The translations under genes and the position numbers were made by a program. Source: Algoriphagus sp. (lineage in GTDB: Bacteria; Bacteroidota; Bacteroidia; Cytophagales; Cyclobacteriaceae). Taken from it: a stretch of 64,000 nucleotides of DNA. The notes under the pieces are model-generated. The model saw only the letters and a list, made by a program, of their open reading frames with translations. It did not search any database and had not been told where the DNA came from. Every line of letters starts with the position of its first letter. Positions within the stretch are counted from its first letter, which is position 1. The stretch covers positions 62,001 through 126,000 of the forward strand of contig NZ_JABXIN010000003.1 of assembly GCF_013373065.1 (NCBI RefSeq), given 5' to 3'. This document shows positions 37,235 through 45,553 of the stretch, one piece after another.

Positions 37235-37744
37235 ATGAAAACCTCATTAAATTTTGTTTGTAAAGGGAAAATATTGGCTTTGCTATTTTTTCTGATGTTA
37301 TCGCTAAATCTATCACTTTCATTCTTCATGCCGAAGGATTATGCCTTGGATCTGAAATTTGCCTATACATTTTCAGAGGCCTATCAAGCTCTTTCGGCGA
37401 TGGATTTGGATACTCGAAAATTTTACCGATTTGGAATTTGGGCATTGGATTTCCCATATATGATTGTTTACAGTCTGTTTTTTGGAGGGGTTTTGTATCG
37501 ATTATGGAGTTCAAGAAATCTACTTTTGCTCCCTTTTTTGGTAGCTGTTTTCGATTTTTTTGAAAATCTAATGGTATTGCGTTTATTGAAAATTTTCCCA
37601 GAGCCGAACCGCATGATGACACTAATTGCTTCCGCCTTTACCACTTTGAAATGGCTGTCGGTTGGTGTAATGGTTTTGACGATATTGTGGGGGATTTGGC
37701 GCTACGATTTTTCTGAAAAATTTTCCACCTCATCCACATCTTAA
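37235..37744 (+). CDS. Small integral membrane protein of unknown function
   Basis: This 169-residue protein has about four hydrophobic segments: near residues 10-28, 68-85, 90-112 and 130-155, by inspection. I do not recognise a family. It ends with a Ser/Thr-rich tail. It has no tight neighbours: 73 bases from the carbonic anhydrase gene and 111 bases before the esterase gene, so it is probably a separate transcript, though read-through into the amidoligase cluster is possible. Confidence 0.7.
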   Translation: MKTSLNFVCKGKILALLFFLMLSLNLSLSFFMPKDYALDLKFAYTFSEAYQALSAMDLDTRKFYRFGIWALDFPYMIVYSLFFGGVLYRLWSSRNLLLLPFLVAVFDFFENLMVLRLLKIFPEPNRMMTLIASAFTTLKWLSVGVMVLTILWGIWRYDFSEKFSTSSTS

Positions 37745-37855
37745 ATTAACATTGGGTTTAATTTCTTATCTGAAAATGTAGTTGCTTTGCATTTCCAGAT
37801 ATTTTGAATAGTTTTTCCTTTAGTTTCCGACTCGGGAGGCGATTTCAATCACTTT

Positions 37856-38569
37856 ATGAAAGAAGAATATTTTAAATGGTACTCCCCCCATCTTCAAAGG
37901 GAAGTGCAGATGTTAGTTTTTGGGCATGCGGGGTATCCCGTAGTAGTCTTTCCAACTTCCAAAGGATCATTTCACGAAAACAAGGATATGGGGCTAATTG
38001 GCTCTGCTCAATGGTTTATTGAACAGGGATTGATCCAAATTTATTGCCCGGAAAGTAACGACGCTCAAAGTTTTTACAATAAAAATGTCCACCCTCATCA
38101 ACGGATCCAAAATCATGTAGCGTATGACAAAATGATTTGCCATGAACTGGTGGAGCGGATCCGACTTAACACCGGTACAGCAAAAGTGGTGGTGGCAGGT
38201 TGCAGCTTTGGAGGGTATCATGCCGCTAATTTTGCCTTCCGGCATCCAGGCTATGTGAGCCATATGTTTAGTATGTCCGGTGCCTTCCATATCCGTAATT
38301 TCATGGATGGCTACAATCATGACGATATTTACTACAACAGTCCGCTAGAATACCTGCCTGGATTGAATGATCATGAGCTTTGGAATATGGATATCGTATT
38401 GGGAACTTCCAATTGGGATATTTGCTTTGATGCCAATTTAAAGTTGGCAGATGTACTTAATAAGAAGCAAGTTCCACACTGGCTGGATATCCGCCAAGAC
38501 AGAGTTCATGATTGGGACGTTTGGAAAGAAATGTTTCCACATTATTTGAGTAGAATTAAGTTTGATTAG
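37856..38569 (+). CDS. Esterase (COG4947-type alpha/beta hydrolase)
   Basis: This 237-residue cytoplasmic protein is a single alpha/beta-hydrolase domain. The nucleophile elbow is GCSFGGYHA with Ser117; the probable catalytic Asp and His are in NWDICF (Asp188) and RVHDWDVW (His219). No signal peptide is seen. It is related to the esterase D/COG4947 group. Being the first gene of a five-gene cluster (20-base gap to the next), it may hydrolyse or acylate a product or precursor of the amidoligase pathway. A promoter was not identified with confidence. Confidence 0.88.
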   Translation: MKEEYFKWYSPHLQREVQMLVFGHAGYPVVVFPTSKGSFHENKDMGLIGSAQWFIEQGLIQIYCPESNDAQSFYNKNVHPHQRIQNHVAYDKMICHELVERIRLNTGTAKVVVAGCSFGGYHAANFAFRHPGYVSHMFSMSGAFHIRNFMDGYNHDDIYYNSPLEYLPGLNDHELWNMDIVLGTSNWDICFDANLKLADVLNKKQVPHWLDIRQDRVHDWDVWKEMFPHYLSRIKFD

Positions 38570-38589
38570 AAATTTTATATCAAGGAATT

Positions 38590-39546
38590 ATGAAAAAGAT
38601 CGGAATACTTTTCGGAATGGAAGACACCTTTCCGCAAGCCTTTATCGACAGGGTAAATCAAAAGGCGGAAAAGGGAATTGTAGCGGAGGCTGTCAAAATT
38701 GATAAAGTGATTCAGAATGAACTGACCGAATATGCAGTAATCATTGACCGGATTTCACAAGATGTTCCATTTTACCGTGCTTATTTGAAAAATGCGGCCT
38801 TGACAGGTACCGCCGTAATCAATAACCCTTTTTGGTGGAGCGCTGATGATAAGTTTTTCAATAATTGCCTAGCTGATCAATTGGGTGTACCTCTTCCAAA
38901 AACAGTGATTCTACCATCAGCGGAGCATCCTACTGATACAACGGCCAAATCATTTCGAAATCTTGTTGCCCCTTTGGATTGGGAAGGGATTTTCAATTAC
39001 ATAGGATTTCCTGCCTACATGAAGCCCTATGCGGGAGGCGGTTGGAAAAATGTCTATCGGCTTGAAAATAAGGAGGAGTTTTTCCAAAAACATCCAGAAA
39101 CAGGTCAATTGGTCATGTTACTTCAGGAAGAAATTGTCTTTGATGAATATTTCAGGGTGTATTGCCTAGGAGGAAAGGCAGTAAGAATCATGGAATACGA
39201 GCCTAGAAACCCTCATCATCTCCGCTATGTGGTCGATCGTGCGCCTGCTTCGAAGAAGCTTTTGGCGAAAGTGAAAGAATATACGCTCACTCTTTGCAAA
39301 GGCTTGGGGTATGATTTCAATACTGTCGAGTTTGCTGTGCGGGATGGGATTCCGTATGCAATTGATTTTGGAAATCCTGCACCAGATGCTGATGTAAATT
39401 CTGTAGGTCAGGAAAATTTTGAATGGGTGGTTGAAGAAGCTGCGAATATGGCCATTCGTTATGCTAAAGCTCAGAAGCCGGGGAAAATGAATTTGACCTG
39501 GGGAACTTTCATGAGAAATGCTGTGGAGGCAACCAAACGTTTTTAG
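38590..39546 (+). CDS. ATP-grasp domain ligase (amidoligase cluster, first ATP-grasp)
   Basis: This 318-residue protein has an ATP-grasp fold. The N-terminal about 110 residues are a pre-ATP-grasp domain; the core includes FPAYMKPYAGGGWKNVYRL, the Lys and Gly-rich ATP-binding loop, and the metal-binding end IDFGNPAPDAD (D-x-x-N type). ATP-grasp enzymes join a carboxylate, activated as acyl phosphate, to an amine or thiol. In the cluster context it likely forms an amide bond in a small peptide-like compound. It is 18 bases before the GCS2 gene. Exact substrates are unknown. Confidence 0.87.
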   Translation: MKKIGILFGMEDTFPQAFIDRVNQKAEKGIVAEAVKIDKVIQNELTEYAVIIDRISQDVPFYRAYLKNAALTGTAVINNPFWWSADDKFFNNCLADQLGVPLPKTVILPSAEHPTDTTAKSFRNLVAPLDWEGIFNYIGFPAYMKPYAGGGWKNVYRLENKEEFFQKHPETGQLVMLLQEEIVFDEYFRVYCLGGKAVRIMEYEPRNPHHLRYVVDRAPASKKLLAKVKEYTLTLCKGLGYDFNTVEFAVRDGIPYAIDFGNPAPDADVNSVGQENFEWVVEEAANMAIRYAKAQKPGKMNLTWGTFMRNAVEATKRF

Positions 39547-39564
39547 AATTAAAACTCACTTTTT

Positions 39565-40683
39565 ATGTGTGCAGTAATCAAGAAATTACCTCAGTTTACA
39601 ATTGGGGTAGAAGAAGAATATCAGATCATTGACCCGACGACAAGGGATCTGCGGTCTCATATGTCCAAAATAGTGGATGGAGGAAAGATTCAGCTACGCG
39701 AACAAGTAAAAGCGGAGATGCATCAATCCGTTGTGGAAGTTGGAACAAATATTTGTCAAAATGTCCAAGAGGCCCGAAAAGAAGTAGCCTTTTTGAGAAA
39801 TAAAATTTCCGAACTCGCTGCTCAACAAGGTTTAATTGTAGGAGCCTCCAGTACCCATCCTTTTTCAAAATGGCAAGACCAAGAGATAACTGATGATCCC
39901 CGATATCATACGATAGTAGACGAGCTAAAGGATATTGCACGATCAAACTTGATTTTTGGTCTTCATGTGCATGTTGGTATCGAAAGTCGGGAAGTGGCTC
40001 TCCAAGTCATGAATCAGGCTTGTTATTTTCTGCCACATATTTATGCCCTGACCACCAATTCCCCTTTTTGGGAAGGAAGAAATACTGGTTTTAAAGCATT
40101 TAGAGCTAAGGTTTTTGCCAAATTTCCGAGGACAGGATTGCCGGAATACTTTGATTCCGTACAGTCTTACGACAATTTTTTGGAAACTTTGGTAAAGACG
40201 AACTGCATAGACAATCCCAAAAAAATCTGGTGGGACCTTCGAATGCATCCCTTCTTTAGTACCATTGAATTCCGAATTTGCGATATGTGCCTGACAGTTG
40301 AGGAAACCACTTGTATTGTGGCGCTAATTCAGGCTGTAGTCGCCAAATTGTACAAATTGATCATGAGCAACATTTCGTACAATGTCTACAGAATTGCGCT
40401 GATTCGGGAAAATAAATTCCGTGCTGCGCGAAACGGTATTGAGGGAAAGTTGATCGATTTTGGCAAGAAACAGGAAGTGCCAACCGTAGATTTAATTATG
40501 GAGCTGTTGGATTTTATCGATGATGTAGTTGATGAACTTGGCAGTAGAGAAGAGGTGAATTATGTTCACCAAATCCTAAAAAATGGAACGGGAGCAGATC
40601 AACAGCTGAAGGTATATGAAGAAACCCAGGATTTGACGAAAGTGGTTGATTTTATCACTGGTAAATTTACCGAAGGGATTTAA
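39565..40683 (+). CDS. Carboxylate-amine ligase, GCS2/YbdK (COG2170) family
   Basis: This 372-residue protein belongs to the glutamate-cysteine ligase 2 family (glutamine-synthetase-like fold). It begins with FTIGVEEEYQIID, containing the acidic metal ligands, and carries FGLHVHVGIES and the RICDMCLTVEE region. E. coli YbdK has weak gamma-glutamyl-cysteine ligase activity in vitro. Here it is placed with two ATP-grasp enzymes and a glutaminase, so it probably makes a gamma-glutamyl or other amide linkage in an unknown metabolite. The reaction is inferred. Confidence 0.92.
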   Translation: MCAVIKKLPQFTIGVEEEYQIIDPTTRDLRSHMSKIVDGGKIQLREQVKAEMHQSVVEVGTNICQNVQEARKEVAFLRNKISELAAQQGLIVGASSTHPFSKWQDQEITDDPRYHTIVDELKDIARSNLIFGLHVHVGIESREVALQVMNQACYFLPHIYALTTNSPFWEGRNTGFKAFRAKVFAKFPRTGLPEYFDSVQSYDNFLETLVKTNCIDNPKKIWWDLRMHPFFSTIEFRICDMCLTVEETTCIVALIQAVVAKLYKLIMSNISYNVYRIALIRENKFRAARNGIEGKLIDFGKKQEVPTVDLIMELLDFIDDVVDELGSREEVNYVHQILKNGTGADQQLKVYEETQDLTKVVDFITGKFTEGI

Positions 40684-40721
40684 GGAATTCCAGTACCTTT
40701 GAGGCCTAAAAAGTAGACGTT

Positions 40722-41555
40722 GTGGGAAAATCAAAAATTCATTTGGCCATTTTGGATATGTATGATGGGGAGCCAAACCAGGGGATGCGATGCATTCAGG
40801 ATATTCTGGGGAGGTTTCACCAAGATATTACATTCAAGATTTTTGATGTGAGAGGAAAGGCTGAGCTTCCAGAGATTACTGATTTTGATCTTTTCATTTC
40901 CACAGGAGGCCCGGGGAATCCATTGGAAGGAAATGGGGATTGGGAAATCAAATACTATGATTTCTTAGATCAAGTTTGGATTTGGAATCAAAATCATACT
41001 GCTAAAAAATACCTGCTCCTGATCTGTCATTCATTCCAAATGGCTTGTAAGCATTTTGGTTTGGGAGAGATCACCAAACGGAAATCTACTTCTTTCGGAG
41101 TAATGACTATTCATAAAACTCAGGAGGGATTGACGGACCCCTTATTCAATAATTTGGAAAATCCTTTTTGGGCTGTGGATAGTAGAGATTATCAAGTTGT
41201 TCAACCTCATAAACGGAAGTTTACTCATTTGGGAGCGAAAATTATAGCTCTTGAAAAAATCCGGAATCACGTGGAATATGAGCGTGCAATAATGGGGATT
41301 CGATTTACAGATGAAATCGTAGGAACTCAATTTCACCCGGAAGCCGATCCTGTTTCTTTCTTGGAGCATTTGAAAAAACCAGAAGTCCGAGAAAAAATTA
41401 TTGATTTGAAAGGAAAGGCCAAATTCCGAGACATGATCGAGCACTTGGTGGATGAAGATAAGATTTACCGTACCAATGAGGAGTTAATTCCAAATTTTTT
41501 GAGGCAAAGTGTCCATCAAATACGAAATCAAAAAAAATCGAAAGCCTTGATTTAA
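40722..41555 (+). CDS. Class I glutamine amidotransferase-like protein
   Basis: This 277-residue protein has a class I glutaminase domain over about 200 residues: the oxyanion region STGGPGNP, the nucleophile Cys in LLICHSFQMA (GxCxGxQ in classic members), and the His-Glu pair in TQFHPEAD. It starts with GTG at 40722. A C-terminal helical extension of about 50 residues (DMIEHLVDEDK to the end) is unlike typical members. It probably supplies ammonia to one of the ligases, or hydrolyses a gamma-glutamyl bond. It lies 38 bases after the GCS2 gene and 5 bases before the last gene. Confidence 0.9.
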   Translation: MGKSKIHLAILDMYDGEPNQGMRCIQDILGRFHQDITFKIFDVRGKAELPEITDFDLFISTGGPGNPLEGNGDWEIKYYDFLDQVWIWNQNHTAKKYLLLICHSFQMACKHFGLGEITKRKSTSFGVMTIHKTQEGLTDPLFNNLENPFWAVDSRDYQVVQPHKRKFTHLGAKIIALEKIRNHVEYERAIMGIRFTDEIVGTQFHPEADPVSFLEHLKKPEVREKIIDLKGKAKFRDMIEHLVDEDKIYRTNEELIPNFLRQSVHQIRNQKKSKALI

Positions 41556-41560
41556 CCCAT

Positions 41561-42751
41561 ATGATCTCATCAAGTCGTCAGCAATTTAATGCTGCTTTTT
41601 CGCAAGAAAAGTACCAGGAGCTTCTGAAAAGTATACAAAAAGATTTCGATTTTCTTCCAGCATTTAGAGTTGCAGAGACTCCCTTTTTTATTTCAGAAAA
41701 ACTGAAAGAGCAACTTCTGGAAGCATGCCAGGAACTTATTTCTTTTCTTAAACGATCCGATTTTAAAAAATTAACTCAACAGGCATTGGACCTAAATACC
41801 GAGGTTCCCAATGAAGATGCTCATACCCAATTTTTGGCAATTGACTTTGGGATTTGCGAGGAAAACGGGGAGATTTTACCCAAACTAATTGAAGTTCAAG
41901 GTTTTCCTACCGTTTTTAATTTTCAGTATAATCTATTCCAAAAACTCCGATCCGTTTATCCTTTTCTACAAAATTACACTCCCTACCTAAGTGGGTTGAA
42001 TGAGACAACTTATCTGGATCTACTTCGAAAAACCATCTTGGGAAAATTTGATCCAAAAGAAGTGGTGTTGTTGGAAATTGAACCGGAAAATCAAAATACC
42101 AAGATTGACTTCTATTATTGTCGAAGAGATTTGGGTATTCCTGTTTGTTGCGTGACAGAAATAGAGAAAGAGGGTAGAAAATTGTATTACAAGGATGCGG
42201 AAGGAAATAAAATCCAGATTAAACGAATTTATAATCGGGTCATTTTTGATGAATTAAATTCTCGTCTAGACCTGAAAATGAATTTTAGTTTTTTGGATGA
42301 TTTGGACGTCGAATGGGCCGGACACCCAAATTGGTACACTCGGATTTCGAAGTTTATTTTGCCACACTTGGAGGGGCCTTATTTCATTGACAGTACACTC
42401 ATGAGTGAACTGAAAGAAATCCCTGAAGATTTGGATAATTATGTGCTGAAATCCCTTTTTTCATTTTCGGGTACAGGAGTGATTTTTCATGTTAAACCTT
42501 CAGATATCACCAATTTAAAATATCCGGATCAGTTTATGTTTCAGAAAAAAGTGACCTATTCACCGGTCATTCAAGCTCCAAACGGTAATGTGAAGGTGGA
42601 AATCCGGATTTTGGCGATATGGCCTGAAGAAGATGAATCTCCTACTTTGGTTGGGAATTTGGCTAGATTGAGTCGTGGTGAAATGATTGGAGTGAAGTAT
42701 AATAAAGACAAAGATTGGGTGGGAGCCTCTATTGGTTTGTTTCAAAAATAA
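41561..42751 (+). CDS. ATP-grasp-like protein (second ligase of the amidoligase cluster)
   Basis: This 396-residue protein resembles glutathionylspermidine-synthase-like or circularly arranged ATP-grasp proteins rather than the first ligase. The C-terminal half has YVLKSLFSFSGTGVIF (Lys and Gly-rich loop), VKVEIRILAIWP and LARLSRGEMIGVKYNKDKDWVGAS, typical of ATP-grasp cores. The N-terminal half (LAIDFGICEENGEILPKLIEVQGFPT) contains an acidic E-x-Q type motif. It is the last gene of the cluster, ends before a bidirectional terminator, and starts 5 bases after the amidotransferase gene. Assignment is by motif only. Confidence 0.75.
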   Translation: MISSSRQQFNAAFSQEKYQELLKSIQKDFDFLPAFRVAETPFFISEKLKEQLLEACQELISFLKRSDFKKLTQQALDLNTEVPNEDAHTQFLAIDFGICEENGEILPKLIEVQGFPTVFNFQYNLFQKLRSVYPFLQNYTPYLSGLNETTYLDLLRKTILGKFDPKEVVLLEIEPENQNTKIDFYYCRRDLGIPVCCVTEIEKEGRKLYYKDAEGNKIQIKRIYNRVIFDELNSRLDLKMNFSFLDDLDVEWAGHPNWYTRISKFILPHLEGPYFIDSTLMSELKEIPEDLDNYVLKSLFSFSGTGVIFHVKPSDITNLKYPDQFMFQKKVTYSPVIQAPNGNVKVEIRILAIWPEEDESPTLVGNLARLSRGEMIGVKYNKDKDWVGASIGLFQK

Positions 42752-42780
42752 TTCTACTACCCAATAAAATAATGCATAAA

Positions 42781-42803
42781 AAAAGCCGATTAATTCGGCT
42801 TTT
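42781..42803. terminator. Bidirectional terminator between the ligase cluster and pyrE
   Basis: A 9-base stem (AAAAGCCGA / TCGGCTTTT) with a 5-base loop has T runs on both strands: TTTTGTTTTTT on the plus strand and TTTTTTTAT on the minus strand. It serves the cluster and pyrE, whose stops are about 30 and 6 bases away. Confidence 0.9.
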
Positions 42804-42808
42804 GTTTT

Positions 42809-43453
42809 TTAAGGAGTCCATTGAGATGGGTTTTCTCTCCAGACTTTAAGGGACTTTAGTGCTTCGTCATCGATATATTTTTTCTGAACAGCTCGGGGAA
42901 GTAAGGCCTCGTAATGAGAAAGAACAGCCAATCGAACCCCAGCCTTTTCGAAATTCTCAGAAGCAACCGGGAATCCGTAGCTAAAAATGGCTACCATTCC
43001 CAATACTTCGAATCCAGCCTTCCGAAGATCCTCTACTGCTTTTAACGAACTTCCGCCAGTGGAAACCAAGTCCTCAACTACCACCACTTTTTGTCCTTTC
43101 ACTACTTTCCCTTCGATCATATTCTCCATACCATGTCCTTTTGGTTTGGAGCGCACATAAAGAAAAGGTAACTCTAATTCATTTGCCAATAGGGCTCCTT
43201 GGGGGATTCCTGCGGTCGCTACACCTGCAATTGACTCGACTTCAGGAAAGCAATGTTGAATTGCTCGGGTGAGTGAGTCGCGGATTAGATTTCTAACTTT
43301 CGGGAAAGAAAGAGATAATCGATTATCGCAATAAATGGGGGATTTCCATCCGGAAGCCCATGTAAAAGGTTGCTTGGGTTGAAGTTTGATGGCTTCGATC
43401 TGCAGTAATTGATCGGCGACTTCTGCGGCTATTTCTTGGGATATGATTTCCAT
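42809..43453 (-). CDS. pyrE: Orotate phosphoribosyltransferase
   Basis: This 214-residue enzyme makes orotidine 5'-monophosphate from orotate and PRPP in pyrimidine synthesis. Visible motifs are the KSPIYCDNR orotate-binding region and the PRPP loop VVVVEDLVSTGGSS. It runs divergently from the Nudix gene at 43558; such pyrE/Nudix/coaD gene neighbourhoods are common in Bacteroidota. Confidence 0.97.
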   Translation of the reverse strand: MEIISQEIAAEVADQLLQIEAIKLQPKQPFTWASGWKSPIYCDNRLSLSFPKVRNLIRDSLTRAIQHCFPEVESIAGVATAGIPQGALLANELELPFLYVRSKPKGHGMENMIEGKVVKGQKVVVVEDLVSTGGSSLKAVEDLRKAGFEVLGMVAIFSYGFPVASENFEKAGVRLAVLSHYEALLPRAVQKKYIDDEALKSLKVWRENPSQWTP

Positions 43454-43557
43454 ATTTCAAAAATAAGGGAAAGCATCAGCTTCTAATTGGACTCGGGAAA
43501 AATTTTATGCATTTTTGATCCATTGCATACCAAACAAACGAATTGATTTAGCTCTTC

Positions 43558-44262
43558 ATGCGAATTTTTATCAACGATAAGCCTTTGGATTTGATCAGCT
43601 ACTCCGAACTGCCAAAGACCAAAAAGTTTGATGGGATTTTTACCGATCCAGAGGAATTACCTCCAGCTTCTGAGTGGCAGGATGATTTATTATTTCATGA
43701 GCCCTCCTTTGATTTGGTGATCCGTATTTTGTATCAATTGAGGACCCGAAAGCTTCGGGAATTGGATTCGATTACTTTGGTAACCAAGTCCAAAAAACAG
43801 CTTCGTGATTTTGTGAAAAGCCGCTTTTTCATTGTGAAGGCTGCAGGTGGGGTTGTGATGAAACAAGAGCAGGTTTTACTAATCCATCGCTTAGGGAAAT
43901 GGGATTTTCCCAAAGGGAAGTTTGACAAAGGGGAAACTCCAGAGGCTTGCGCAGTCCGAGAAGTAGAAGAAGAATGTGCTATTTCAGTCCGATTGGGAAA
44001 GCCTATTTGTAATACTTGGCATACCTACATGCAGGATCGAAAAAGTATTTTGAAAAAGACTTATTGGTATGCAATGGACTGTGTAGACGATCGTAAAATG
44101 ACTCCACAAAAGGAAGAAGGCATCGAAGATATACGGTGGTTTAGAGTCCCTGAAGCAAAGACTGCCTTAATTAATTCTTACCCTTCCATGAGGTGGCTGT
44201 TTAAGCAGGTTTTAAAGTCATATTTTATTTCTCCGGAAGGGAAAAAAACTTCTAAAACTTGA
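43558..44262 (+). CDS. Nudix hydrolase with N-terminal extension
   Basis: This 234-residue protein has a Nudix domain from about residue 95. The Nudix box is GKFDKGETPEACAVREVEEEC, matching GX5EX7REUXEEXGU except that the penultimate Gly is replaced. Residues 1-90 (MRIFINDKPLDLISY onward) form an additional domain of unknown role that is not part of the core Nudix fold. Nudix enzymes hydrolyse nucleoside diphosphate-linked compounds. The gene is divergent from pyrE and converges on coaD with 3 bases between the stops. Confidence 0.88.
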   Translation: MRIFINDKPLDLISYSELPKTKKFDGIFTDPEELPPASEWQDDLLFHEPSFDLVIRILYQLRTRKLRELDSITLVTKSKKQLRDFVKSRFFIVKAAGGVVMKQEQVLLIHRLGKWDFPKGKFDKGETPEACAVREVEEECAISVRLGKPICNTWHTYMQDRKSILKKTYWYAMDCVDDRKMTPQKEEGIEDIRWFRVPEAKTALINSYPSMRWLFKQVLKSYFISPEGKKTSKT

Positions 44263-44265
44263 TCC

Positions 44266-44721
44266 TTATATAGGATAAGGCAGGAATTCATTCACTTCAC
44301 CCCCATAGCGGTGAACTTCCCGGATTACCGTCGAGCTGATTGCTGCAAATTCGGGAGAAGTGATTAAGAATACTGTTTCCAATTCCTCATTTAAATACCG
44401 GTTCATTTGAGAAATGGTGTTTTCATATTCGAAATCGGTTGTATTTCTCAAGCCTCGAATCAAAAATTTCGCGCCATGTTTTTTGGCCAACGTGGAGGTG
44501 AGTTCGTTATATACGATCACTTTCACTTTGGAGTCGTCAGCATAAACCGATTCGATCTTTTCCACCATCATATCAATATCAAAATACCGGTTCTTTTTGG
44601 TCGAATTGTAGCCGATTCCGATGATGACCTCATCAAATAAGTTTAGACTTCGTTGGACGATGTCATGATGTCCCATTGTGAAGGGGTCAAAAGTTCCGGG
44701 AAAGATGGCTACTTTTTTCAT
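44266..44721 (-). CDS. coaD: Phosphopantetheine adenylyltransferase
   Basis: This 151-residue enzyme performs the penultimate step of coenzyme A synthesis. It starts MKKVAIFPGTFDPFTMGHHDI, with the nucleotidyltransferase T/H-x-G-H motif (TMGHHD), and later has LIRGLRNTTDFEYE and ISSTVIREV. The ATG at 44721 gives the standard start; an ATG at 44739 would overlap the DUF3822 gene by 16 bases and is less likely. It is the last gene of an operon behind DUF3822. Confidence 0.96.
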   Translation of the reverse strand: MKKVAIFPGTFDPFTMGHHDIVQRSLNLFDEVIIGIGYNSTKKNRYFDIDMMVEKIESVYADDSKVKVIVYNELTSTLAKKHGAKFLIRGLRNTTDFEYENTISQMNRYLNEELETVFLITSPEFAAISSTVIREVHRYGGEVNEFLPYPI

Positions 44722-44723
44722 AC

Positions 44724-45542
44724 TTACAGGTGTTGCCATGAAACTTCAAACAAACCAAGATCTTTGATTCTTTTGAATCCATGTGAGTAATTTTGATTGG
44801 CATGTGGAGTCAAGATCCGCACATGATGGAAGTACTGCTTTGCCCATTCCTCTGTAATAGAGGATTTTTGGGGTAATCCATAAATTGTGATTCTAACGTG
44901 CTTCGGGGAGTATTTCAGTTGTTTGATTAGGATGAGAATATATTTCAAAAAATCCTCATCTGTGGGTATATCAAACATATTGAAAGTACTTAATTCTTGA
45001 TCCGTAAATGCCGCTAGGTACATTTTTCGACCAAATAAATTGACTAATATTTCTTGGCCAATCAAATTGAACCGCTCCTTGAATAGATAAGAAAGGAAGG
45101 AACAGGCCCCGTGAGAAAATGTGATTTCTGTGAATCGTGCCTGCAGTGATTTTTTTAATTTTTCATCGACAAAAGAGACGATTTGCAGATTGTTGCTATC
45201 GAGCGGGGTGTGAAAGAAATGAGCCTGTGGGGGCAATTCTTGAATAAATTCTAAATATTTCTCGTCATTTTCAGGGGCGTATAGGACTCCAGGGACTAGA
45301 CTAAAACCAGGTTGATGAACATAAACCTGAAGCGGTAGATCATTTTTAAGCAAAGGATCTGAGATGATCAGCTTTTCGAGTCTATCCCATTCAAAATCAG
45401 GATAAAAGTGTATCCCAGTATTCGCTTGGTTTTGATCCTTGGCGAATATTGCTAAAAAATCAGGGTATAAAAAAAGTGATAAGCTCGCCGTGTCTTCCAC
45501 ATCAAACTTATCACTCTTAAAAACTTTCAAAGTGGTTTCCAA
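44724..45542 (-). CDS. DUF3822 family protein
   Basis: This 272-residue protein matches the DUF3822 family of Bacteroidota, which is normally encoded directly before coaD. The fold is predicted to be related to actin-like ATPases, but function is unknown. Visible sequence: NTGIHFYPDFEWDRL, HFFHTPLDSNNLQIV, and ANQNYSHGFKRI near the end. No signal peptide. It ends 2 bases before coaD begins, and starts 11 bases after the stop of the next upstream gene. Confidence 0.85.
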   Translation of the reverse strand: METTLKVFKSDKFDVEDTASLSLFLYPDFLAIFAKDQNQANTGIHFYPDFEWDRLEKLIISDPLLKNDLPLQVYVHQPGFSLVPGVLYAPENDEKYLEFIQELPPQAHFFHTPLDSNNLQIVSFVDEKLKKSLQARFTEITFSHGACSFLSYLFKERFNLIGQEILVNLFGRKMYLAAFTDQELSTFNMFDIPTDEDFLKYILILIKQLKYSPKHVRITIYGLPQKSSITEEWAKQYFHHVRILTPHANQNYSHGFKRIKDLGLFEVSWQHL

Positions 45543-45553
45543 AATCGCTGGGA

